NCBI RefSeq assembly: GCF_000715075.1
Contig: NC_134087.1
Location: 129,633,518 to 129,697,517, forward strand
DNA: 64,000 nucleotides
Direction of reading: 5' to 3'
Source of the DNA: Nicotiana tabacum
Lineage: Eukaryota > Streptophyta > Magnoliopsida > Solanales > Solanaceae
The position numbers and the translations under genes were made by a program. Within the stretch, counting starts at the first letter, position 1, and every line of letters begins with the position of its first letter. The notes below the pieces were generated by a model. It was not told the DNA's origin and searched no databases. It saw nothing but the letters and a program-made list of their open reading frames with translations. Positions 55,301 to 64,000 of the stretch are shown here, in pieces.

Positions 55301-57994
55301 GAGACACACACAAAAGAAGAACTCCAGTATATTTTATAGGTGGTATCATTAGGAGAAGTTTGATTTGAACTGAGGAATATCGTACCAGCTTCAATCAGTC
55401 GCTAACTTAAGTCAAATATCTGAGCCCTCTAAAATGAAATCTAAAAGACATGCACAAAGATAGAAATTGTGAACCTTGTGAACAAGAATCGTCCCTGCCA
55501 AACCTCTTCGGCCAGCAATGCCTCTTGGAGGTGGTAAAGCACAGTCATCACCAACAATTACCATCTGGTGACAAAGAGAGAGAGATATACATGTGAAATC
55601 AGTGTGAACCCCATCTTCCAGTTTTTGAATGATTAATTAGCTACTCCAATCATCATCATCATCAATAATAATATAACAACAATACCAAGAAAACAATTCT
55701 AGAAACTAATATCACAATGATACCTCTACTTTGTAACCTTCAGATTTAGCTTGTTCAGCAGCCAAACCAAAATTCAATCGATCACCAGTATAGTTCTGTA
55801 AGGGACCATAATACATTTTAATCATTAGATCACTTCATTACGACAAAAAGTGAAGAACGTAATAGTGATCCGCGACAAATTTCTCGTCACAGTAAACATT
55901 CCAGTTTAATCAAAAGTAGGATGATGATTGGTGATCTTTTAGGTGAATTATTCACACAATTTAAACCTAAAACCCAGAGTTAGACAACAAGAGAGTAATT
56001 AATTAACAACTAGGATTCGTGCTACCTTGACAATCAGAAGGCACCCCATGGGACCTGTGACAGCTCGTATGCCCTACATTGAATCAGGTTAGTTGGCAGA
56101 CATCATCAAGGAATAACATATGTAGACCATGTGCTAATCAAGGGGTAATATTATATCATACAGCAACAATTGAGTCAACATTTGGAGAGGTAAAAACGTC
56201 CCCACAGATGGCTGCAGTCAGCATCCCTTCTCCAACAAATCCTGCATGGGCAGGTTCATGGCCACTTCCACCACCTAATTATTGAAGTACCAAGGTACCT
56301 GATTAAACTGCAGTTCACCATACTGAAGTTCCAACAATACATCCCAAGTTTGAGTTTGAGATTCTTAAGAACATTATTTAGTCATTAATATTCCTATATA
56401 TTAATAGTAAATGACGGCTATAGGCAAGGCTGTGATGTACATCTGGGTTTTCAGAAGTTAAAGAAGATGCAAAGATGGGATGTAGTTCCTTTGACTATTA
56501 TGTGGGTAATCTGAAAAGAAAGGAAAGAGAGCCTTGAAGGTGTGGAAAATAATTTGTGCAGATGAGGGTGTGTCTATTGTTTCTAGTAAACCTTTGGTGC
56601 ATCCATGAGGTTTCTGTTAGTATATGTTTGGGTGTTATTTGTAAAGAACCATGTCTTTTTTAGGTTCTATACTCTTGCATGCCACTTTTATACCGGGAAT
56701 TTTCGACCACATTGATAAAATTGTTACTCTATCAAATAAAAATGATTATAAGAATCTCATAAACAACTGCTATTTTCTTTCAGAAGAGGTGAGCACGCAA
56801 TGCATAAGAGACCTGTAGTATAACTCATTATAAGAAGCTTTATAATTTCATAATTATACAAATTAGATTAGTTTGTCAAGCTTCATCTATTTCCAACTCG
56901 TGTATGGAGCTCTGAATGCAAAAATACCAATGCTACTAAAGCAAGTTCCAGTATTGAAATAGAGACATAAGGATAGCTCAAATTCAATACCTGATATGAC
57001 CGCAACTTTGTCATATTTTTCCCCAGAAACATCAGCACGCAAGACAACCTTAACCTGGATTTCAGGACAGAAGATAAACATGTTAGACCAACTTGGAACA
57101 CTTATCATCTTAGTGTAGCAACATGTAAACAAAAAGAGTGAACAAAGTAACAAAAGCCGGATCACCTCAGGAAAACCATCCAGATATTGCAACCCAGGAT
57201 AGGTCTCAATAAGTCCCTCAATGAACTCTGTCACAACATCTGCAAATCATTTCACTTCAGTATCTACAGAAAATAAACACTTAGGCTTTTCGTACACCAT
57301 ATATGACCTATAACACCTATAATAATTTTCACCAGAACCATATAGCATTTAATTATGCCAATACAGATCATACACATAATAGTACCTACATACATATTGA
57401 AACAGAATAGGATATCACTCAACTATGCTTCAATTCAAAATTGGGTGTCATCAGCTATATGAACCTTATATAAGCATTCTGCACTATTCAGGTCCGTTTC
57501 AATACAATACTATTCATTTGTCTTTAATGTAAATTAAGCACAACAACAGGTAGCCCAGCTAAAATATACTAGGGGAAAACAAAACATTTAATTTTCCTTT
57601 AATTCCCCTACGACCACGTATGGTCTGTATACAGGTTCTATATCAACTTATTTTGTTTGTTGTCATAACTATTACCTACAAGTGTCTTATTACTATACTC
57701 AGTTGCTTTCATTTCCAAGCAGACAAAACACTAATCTCAATTTTCTCTTTTCTACTTCCATACTAAAAGATACTACATACACAAAACAATTAAAAGAAGA
57801 AATAAAAATCCCTTTCTCAAATTTTCCCCTAAATTATACTACTCCCGTTTGATTGACCACCAAACAGGTCAAGCAATGCATATAGACAATATCAAGATAC
57901 AAAATGCTATCTATTTGATACAGTAATTTTGGGGGGTTTCAGAAGCGGAGTTACCATTGGGGTCGTTGATGAGTTTCTTGCTCTGGAAAGCCAT
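46377..57994 (-). CDS. DAK: Dihydroxyacetone (glycerone) kinase, 20 coding exons
   Basis: Cytosolic ATP-dependent kinase that makes dihydroxyacetone phosphate from dihydroxyacetone. Exons from the ATG at 57994: 57955-57994, 57166-57239, 56991-57054, 56162-56274, 56026-56073, 55724-55795, 55475-55564, 54318-54491, 53847-53930, 53109-53164, 51205-51335, 51043-51135, 50665-50729, 50184-50327, 50057-50097, 49211-49294, 49041-49114, 48844-48956, 48663-48758, 46377-46502. All introns are GT-AG and the exons sum to 1782 nt, giving 593 aa, the usual plant length. The DhaK domain (about 1-340) has [12 protein letters not shown] at 60-71 and GLGIHGEPG with His226, the position that binds the substrate covalently in bacterial DhaK. 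The DhaL domain (about 370-585) has [10 protein letters not shown] with Asp405, Asp410 and Asp412 for metal-ATP. No organelle targeting signal is apparent. A TAG that seems to end exon 15 is part of its GTAGTG donor. No frameshift or stop was found, so the gene looks intact. Confidence 0.95.
47048..48321. repeat. Insertion-like block in kinase intron 19 flanked by 44 bp direct repeats
   Basis: GAATTAGAAATC[C/G]AAGTAAACT and the following sequence, 44 bp in all with two mismatches, occurs at 47048-47091 and again at 48278-48321. The 1.19 kb between holds a repeat-rich block with the minisatellite described separately. No clear terminal inverted repeat or poly-A was found. It may be a transposon insertion with an unusually long duplication, or a tandem duplication plus insertion. 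Confidence 0.7.
47225..47845. repeat. Palindromic minisatellite in kinase intron 19
   Basis: There are four units of about 47 bp with TAAGGACATG[G/A]TGTCCTTA, then about ten units of about 54 bp with AAGGACTAC[T/A]TGTCCTTAA, each followed by TTTTGAACTTGTAACTCTAA-like sequence. Each unit has AAGGAC paired with GTCCTT across a 4-5 nt loop. Confidence 0.88.
51763..51940. repeat. Tandem duplication of about 87 bp in kinase intron 10
   Basis: Two consecutive copies start CCAGAGA[C/G] at 51763 and 51849 and share TATAAAGCTTGTGAAGCATA and TTTGGATGATAATGGCAG. A third CCAGAG follows at 51937. The copies differ at several positions, so the duplication is not new. Confidence 0.85.
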
Positions 57995-58330
57995 CGAATG
58001 TGTGTGTGTGTGAAAATCAAAAAGGAGCAAAGAATCGAGTCACTGATGATTGTACTGCATTAACAGAAAGACGATAGAAGATAGAAAACCCGAAGGAGAA
58101 ACCTGAGAGGGCTTTTGTAGGTGGAGAGAGGAGAGTATGAGTTGAATTGTTGAATGATTTGTCCGAACTAACACAAAAAGAGGGAAATAAAAAAAAATGT
58201 TGCGGATTATTCTTCTTTGTATACAGAAATTTATTTAATATTATCCAGTCTACACGAAACTTATTTAATATTATCCAACAAAAAGTTTGTATGAAAAGAT
58301 TTTTATCTATTTCGACAAGTTTTTTTAGAG
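57995..58330 (-). promoter_or_regulatory. Kinase 5' UTR and proximal promoter
   Basis: Upstream of the start codon on the minus strand lies a (CA)n tract, seen as TGTGTGTGTG at 58000-58011, then a purine-rich leader to about 58140. A local duplication of ATTTATTTAATATTATCCA at about 58209-58227, with a near-copy at 58260-58278, could matter for spacing of AT-rich promoter elements. The transcription start is not identified. Confidence 0.45.
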
Positions 58331-59053
58331 TAGCTAAGTAGGTGTTTGGACATTAACACTGTGATTTTTTTTTTAAAAAGTAGTTTTTGGAGTTAGCTAT
58401 ATTTGAAATTTAAAATTATAATTAGATATGCATTCACTTAAAAAGTATTACAGTCCGGTGGTGGAAAAAATATCTAAAAAATTTGACCACTGGTTTTTGG
58501 TTTTTGAAAATTCTCAAAAAACTTATAATTTTTCATGCACAAATACATTTTTTTAAGAATCCGAAAAAAGAAAAAAAAATCTATAAACTAACGGGTCTTA
58601 AGATATTTGGCGAATTTCGTGAAAATAATGATTGTGAGCAGGAGGAGAGAAGCTTTTTAGGACGAAAAATCTGCAGCTTTTCCATGAAAGCATAAGCAAA
58701 TTAAAAATAATTTTTTCTTCAAAACAAAAATAAAATTGCCTATAAAAAAAAGAAATTAATTTTACTGAACTATTCTTTCTTACTATTATTACCCAAACAT
58801 AAAACTAATAGTTGATGATTTCGTAATTTGACACTAAAAAATATGTTTGAAAAGGTTTATCAGTCACAATTTTAAAGTGGTTTAACCAAACAAATAGTTA
58901 CTCTTCTAACCTAGTTTTGAAAGTCCATTAGAAAAATATAAAGCCATTTAAAAATAGGTTTAAAAAAAATTGACTAGGCGTGCACTCACTTTTTCCACAA
59001 TTAATAAGAAACTCAAGATTCGGTATTGGAACAGAAAAGAAGCCCAAGATTAA
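58331..59053. other. AT-rich intergenic DNA, possible decayed MITE
   Basis: The sequence AGTAGGTGTTTGGACATTAA near 58337 resembles the GGTGTTTGGACA start of common hAT-type MITEs. A matching inverted end was not clearly found (CCAAACATAAAA near 58793 and ACCAAACAAATAG near 58886 are weak candidates). No gene is supported. Confidence 0.35.
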
Positions 59054-59698
59054 GGGTGAGTTTGGTGCGGAGGAAAATATTTTTCAACTTTTTCATTTTT
59101 GGTTAGCCTAAATGCTTTAGAAAATATTTTCTTTATAAACTTATTTTCCTCCAATTGGAGGAAAATATTGTCCTCCAATTGGAGGAAAATATTTTCCCTA
59201 TCAAGAGAAGGAAAAATATTTTTCAAAATTCATTTTCAACCTTCTCCGCCATATTCCTCATCCCCACCAACCCCCACCAACCCACCCTCACTCGCGCACC
59301 CCCACATCCCCACCTACCGTCCCCATCCCCACCTACCCACCCCATCCCCTCCACCTCACCCCCTACCCTAACTAAAAATATTATTAATAGTATTTTCTTT
59401 TCATGTTATAGATATAATTTTTTTTTCATTTCAACAAATGAGTTTCATGATATAAAAAAGTATTTTTTTATTTTAACAAAAAAAAAATACTTTCTTTTCA
59501 TGTAGAAAAACTATTATTTTTATTTCAACAAAAAAAAGTATTCTCTTTTCATGATGTAAAAAAAATTTCATTTCAACAAAATGAGTATTTTCTTTTCATG
59601 CTGTCGAAAAAATATTTTCTTTTGTTTCAATAAAATGAGTACTTTATTTTCATGTTGTAGAAAGAGTACTTTCTTTTTTCAACCAAAAAAAGAATATT

Positions 59699-62199
59699 TG
59701 TAAAGACCCAAACTGATGAGCCGCGACGGGCACCCGATACCTTACTCAACCGAGTACCAACGCAACATATCTTTCTTATTACATCATCATAGATAGGTGG
59801 GCCAGAAGGCGCGTCATGATAAAATCAAAGTAAACATGAGGGAATACCCGACATAGAACGACCTAACCTGATATAGAAATTTATACATGTGATATACGGG
59901 TCTATAAGGCCAATGTGATCCATTATATACTTTAAATATAGGCCGACAAGGCCATACAAATATCCGTACATATGACATCTGTCTACAAGCCTCTAAGAGT
60001 ACATACTTATCACAAAGGTTGGGATTGACCCCGCCGTACCAACCAATACATGTACTAATCATTCTGACCAAATAAGCAACTCCAGAGCAATAGAGTGCAT
60101 CAACATCTTCTACTGAGCTGATAGCCTACTTGGAGGACTCTCGACCTATCTATAAAGAACTGCGGGCATGAAACGCAGCGTCCCCAGGCAAAAGGGACGT
60201 CAGTACAAATAATATACCAAGTATGTAAGGAATGAAAATAAGTAAATAATAGACATGAGGGAAACATGAAGTAAAAGACTCGACATGTAAGTTTGAATAA
60301 CTCTGTAAATAATGAAATACTCATAGTGTCATGCATATGCGTATGAATGTCATGTTGTGCATAGGTACATGTGTTCATAACATCATCAAGCCTCTAAGGG
60401 CATCCCATCATATCATCTCTGCCACTGTGGGCAATATCATCAACGTATACCAGCTGATCAAGTGGTGGTGCTTATGTAACGCCGTAACTTTTTTCCATAT
60501 CCCATATACATATAATATACATATATATGCGTATATAACACCATCTGATCACGGGTCAATGTAAATGAATGCAATGCATGAGAAGTACGTCAAAAAAATC
60601 TTTTCGGAGTGTCATACGACCATTATGCCTCTGATTAATATCATAAAATCAATTTACGTATTTTCTGAGACCCATGAACAGATAATAGAATAATATGACA
60701 CATATGGAATCAAGAACATAAGCATCTCTAGTATTTCTATGAATAGAGTCATTTATGAAAATTGTGCACTTACTCGTTCCATTTGTATCATATGGATCTT
60801 GCCAGAAGGAAAGAAGGGATAGCCTTAACATACCTGAGCCGATTCTCTTGAAAATCCCTCTAACACACGTCAATTGCGACACACGTAACGTCGGATCGAA
60901 GTAGGGAAAAATCCGTATGATATTCTTGAGAAAGATTATACCGTACTTCCTTAGAATTGCATCTTTTGCATAGTCAAATCTTGTATGAATTTTTTGAAGC
61001 AATTTCATGTTTCCATCTCTTCGTTTTTGGTTACTGGATTTGGTCTTGATACAAGATATCATATTTTGAATTCTTCAAATCTCAATTAATAAAAGTGGAG
61101 ATGTGATTTATGTCTATAAACAGTAGCACTAGATAAAATCCTGATAGGAAAAGGATATTGGGGTTCACCTGTGGCATAATAGCTTAAACAGTAGCATTAA
61201 AAAACAATTAAGGGGTTGTTTGGTATGAGGTATAAGAAGGTATATGGGTGATATAAAAATTTAATACCATCTTAATATTCTGTTTGGTTAGCAAATTAGG
61301 TATAAGTTATTCCGGTGTTAATTTTAACATTGGGATAACTTATACCTTATAGAGGGTGGGGTAATTAGCACCGGTATAACTTATACCTTTTTCTTAAAAA
61401 TTATATAATTGTTATTCTTAATACAACATACCAAATAGTGAATAAACAACAATTCCAGCATAACTAATCCCAGCATAATTTATACCTGCATAACTTATAC
61501 CGACGTAAGCCATATTCCAACCAAACGACCCCTAAGGATAGTGCATTCCCACTGCCGCCGGACACTTGTCTTATATTGCGTTGTGTATACTGTTGTTGCC
61601 TTGTGTAATCTGTATCATCAAGATCATACATTTGATGCAGGATTGAAGTTCATCCTTTTGATCAAAAGAAAGCTAAAGTGGGATCAAATCTTCAAATCAT
61701 GCAACATATGTATTAATAATGTATGAGTCACCATATTTTTCAAGGCAAATTTGCCACGTTATGTCTTATCCAAAATATTTTGGATAATTATCAATTACTC
61801 GCATAATTAAGAATTATCTCAACTTGTTTAAAATATTATTCACTTTTAGCACATTTTATACACCATACTATCTTGGTCATGTAGTACCTTCTATGGCACT
61901 AGTTCATAAATACCGGGTATTTTAGCTCGGGCCGTATTTTATCCCAAAATACCAAACGTCGACGAAACTCATTTTTTTCGATTTGCTTACCCTCTCACCT
62001 TCACGAATTTACTCATTACTTGTTATAAATAGCATAAATGCTTATAACCTCAAGATAATCTCATCCCCGATTCTACGTCGATTAACTTACGATGAAACTT
62101 TTACGTATGAAATGCGGGATATAACATAACGCCTCATTTTCTAGATTTTATCAGTTTATTTATGGCGCACTTTCACGTATAAAAATATGGGGTGTAACC
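59699..62199. mobile_element. Solo LTR (about 2.5 kb) nested in the MITE
   Basis: It starts TGTAAAGACCCAAACTGATG and ends GGGGTGTAACC, where the last base would have been A. ATATT flanks both sides (59694-59698 and 62200-62204), a 5 bp TSD. The content (GCCGCGACGGGCACCCG near the start, CTTATAACCTCAAGATAATC and ACGTATGAAATGCGGGATATAAC near the end) resembles Solanaceae LTR sequence known to me as repetitive, probably gypsy. No internal coding region or second LTR is seen, so unequal recombination left a solo LTR. Strand is not assigned. Confidence 0.75.
61212..61532. mobile_element. Tourist/PIF-Harbinger MITE (321 bp) inside the solo LTR
   Basis: Terminal inverted repeats are GGGGTTGTTTGGT on the left and GGGGTCGTTTGGT on the right (reverse complement), one mismatch in 13. 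It is flanked by TAA at 61209-61211 and 61533-61535, the target duplication of PIF/Harbinger elements. The interior is AT-rich with repeated inverted TATACC/GGTATA motifs and no coding capacity. Confidence 0.88.
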
Positions 62200-62527
62200 A
62201 TATTTCTTTTTAGTTATGGAGCACAAATTTCAACGTTATTTTTGCATAAAAAGTAAAACATCACATTAATTCCTTTGTGTTTGTGTGAATTTTTAGAGAC
62301 TTAGGGGGGGGGGATGAGGAGAGTAGCATAAAAAATATTTTCTACTCTCTAACCAAACACTAAAAAATATTTTTCGGAAAATATTTTTCACTCACCAACT
62401 AAACAAAGGAATATAAGTGATAAAACCACTCATTTTCCATGAAACTTCGTACCAAACATACCCTAAAAGAAGAAACATACAAATATGGATTGGGCCACCA
62501 ATATTCGAACGGTAAATCAAATCATGA

Positions 62528-62715
62528 ACAACCAAAGGATGTGGTACAGTGGATGAGACTGTTTTTCCCTTAACCAGAGGTCTCGAGTTCGAGCCCTGGG
62601 TATAGAAAAACCCTTGGTAGGGAGCACTTCCCCCCGAATGATCCTACGCGGCGCGAATCCGGATATAGTCGGGATTCAATGCGAGTACCGGACACCGGAT
62701 GAGAAATAAAAAAAA
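62528..62715 (+). mobile_element. Full-length tRNA-derived SINE
   Basis: 188 bp. A tRNA-like head carries an A box (about TGTGGTACAGTGGATGAG) and a B box (GAGTTCGAGCCC, about 62584-62595), followed by a tRNA-unrelated body and an A-rich tail. The perfect 15 bp duplication TAAATCAAATCATGA flanks it at 62513-62527 and 62716-62730. It resembles the SINE families common in Solanaceae. It is not a tRNA gene: no full cloverleaf can be drawn. Confidence 0.92.
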
Positions 62716-62730
62716 TAAATCAAATCATGA

Positions 62731-63960
62731 GAACTTGTTTTGTTCTATTTAGGCCTATTTTTCTTACTTTTGCTAGAGATTTGGTGAATAATCAATTAAG
62801 AAAGCTTCCTACAATAAGAAAGCAAAGTTGACGTTGTTTTTTATCATCAGTCACAATTTGTCGATAAGTAAATATCCAACAATTGCAGTCTAGTATTAAA
62901 TATTGCTTGAATAAGTACCTTGATCAATATGAAATATGAATGTATTAATGGTATGCTTCTTTATATATGAAACGTATTTTTGATAGTTTGTTACGAAGGG
63001 TTTGTTAAAGGTGTTAAATTATACTAAACCTAACGATGGATGTTTATTTGTAAAGAGCTTCTTGAGTACTTGAAATAAACTTCAATTATGATTCTATCTC
63101 AATTTATGTTATATATGGGATTATCGTTGAAACCACTTGACCGTGTTTGATCTTTGTGTATATTTAATAATGCACCGGTCAAAATTTATTTACATTATAT
63201 ATTTACATGTTCCACTAAGTTAATGGATATTTCTTTTACATACACTTTTTAACATTTAATCATAGTTAATGATATGTATTTTTACTTTGATTTGCTAATG
63301 CTAAAATTGTTTAGTTAGGTGTACACATTCAGTGTAGATAAATATTCATCATACTAGTTTATCCCATTGCCTAATTGATTCGTGGATACTCATGCTTTTC
63401 TATTCCATTTTAAATTATATTACATTATTATTTTAAACTAGTTGATTCATGATGATTACATTTATAGAAGTTCAACCATATTAAAAAATTAATTAAATTT
63501 GACCCCAAAAATTAAATGCGAAAGAAAAACATCCAATTTTATCCACTAAGATTAATATTTCGTTCTATTCACCTAAATGTGAAATTATGGCTTTTTAAGA
63601 CGTTCACGGTATGGTTTTGGAGTAACTTTTTTTTTTCACTGTCACAAAAACAATGTCGATCTATCAGTTGTATTAAAATTTCAGTACCATATAGTAACTA
63701 CATTATTCTATTTACCAGTCTAAACTCCAATTCACTCCAAGCTCCCCTGCCCCCCTCCCCAAATAGTTGCAGCAATGAAATGGTTAAGGGGTAATTTCCG
63801 CGATAGCTCACTTATAACTCATCTACCATTTTTTTTATCTCTATTTGGTTTGACATAGAATATTGTATTGGTAGAAAAATAAATTTATCACGTGGACTAA
63901 CGATATGCTGACACCTGGCATAAGAATCAAACGATAAAGAAGAGTGAAGATTGGAGGAAA
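62731..63960. other. AT-rich intergenic DNA
   Basis: No gene, RNA or clear repeat recognised. Short ORFs in it have no family resemblance. Confidence 0.5.
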
Positions 63961-64000
63961 TGTCACGCCCCAAAAATCGAGGAGCGCGACCGGCGCTCAA
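63961..64000. mobile_element. Possible start of another LTR, cut by the window end
   Basis: TGTCACGCCCCAAAAATCGA followed by GC-rich sequence resembles the start of common plant LTRs of the TGTCACGCCCC type. The GC jump compared with the preceding AT-rich DNA supports a boundary at 63961. The other end is outside the window. Confidence 0.45.

Larger units (their letters stand above)
59054..62463. mobile_element. Tourist-like MITE, split by a solo LTR
   Basis: The left end GGGTGAGTTTGGTGCGG and the right end, read as reverse complement, GGGTATGTTTGGTACGA form an imperfect inverted repeat. The flanks are TAA at 59051-59053 and 62464-62466. Both arms also share inverted GGAAAATATTTTTC-type blocks. 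The left arm is 59054-59698 and the right arm about 62205-62463, so the element was about 0.9 kb. The left arm contains a degenerate minisatellite with TTTTCTTTTCATG and ATTTCAACAAAA (about 59390-59690) and two CCTCCAATTGGAGG palindromes. Confidence 0.75.

Noticed and set aside
59099..59371. Pro/Ser/Thr-rich ORF on the plus strand
   Set aside because: It lies in a low-complexity C-rich stretch of the outer MITE and has no family resemblance.
59699..62199. Complete small retrotransposon instead of a solo LTR
   Set aside because: No second LTR, primer site or coding domain was found between the 5 bp duplications.
62528..62600. tRNA gene
   Set aside because: A and B boxes are present but there is no cloverleaf or acceptor stem; the TSDs and A-tail show a SINE.

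Overview
This window looks like nuclear DNA of a higher plant, most likely Solanaceae and probably Nicotiana. The reasons are plant-type multi-exon gene structure, an RTE-type LINE and a tRNA-derived SINE of the kinds common in Solanaceae, a very large Tat/Ogre-like Ty3/gypsy element with 4.6 kb LTRs, and TE-dominated, AT-rich intergenic DNA. I ran no database search. Family names rest on recognised motifs, and element boundaries rest on repeats, target-site duplications (TSDs) and splice signals read directly.

Only two genes look functional, both on the minus strand. At 2806-3735 a one-exon ORF encodes a class I BASIC PENTACYSTEINE (GAGA-binding) transcription factor of 309 aa. At 46377-57994 a 20-exon gene encodes a complete dihydroxyacetone kinase. 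Its splice sites all read GT-AG and the exons sum to 1782 nt (593 aa). About 33 kb of nested transposons starts a few hundred bases upstream of the BPC start region.

The nest is built in a minus-strand RTE-like LINE, now in three pieces (4433-4832, 25872-26611, 36705-37762). A 21,039 bp Ty3/gypsy element (4833-25871, TSD CATGC) and a 10,088 bp Ty1/copia element (26612-36699, TSD AGGGT) each inserted into it independently. The gypsy element has LTRs of about 4.62 kb, an ORF1 before gag, a protease followed by a G-patch, a likely intron between protease and reverse transcriptase, a second RNase H, integrase, and a 2.1 kb 3' region made of hairpins and tandem arrays. The copia element has an extra envelope-like ORF after pol and a run of covarying hairpins in its LTR. 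Both are inactivated by stop codons and frameshifts.

To the right of the nest lie a (TAA)n microsatellite, a degenerate second copia element (about 38345-41990), a 383 bp MITE with 9 bp TSDs (42237-42619), a TGG-rich minisatellite (42965-43345) and a second, two-side-truncated LINE copy (43346-45305). Beyond the kinase gene there is a second nest: a Tourist-like MITE (61212-61532) inside a solo LTR (59699-62199) inside a larger MITE-like element (59054-62463). A full-length SINE with a perfect 15 bp TSD follows at 62528-62715. The window ends in what looks like the first 40 bases of another LTR.
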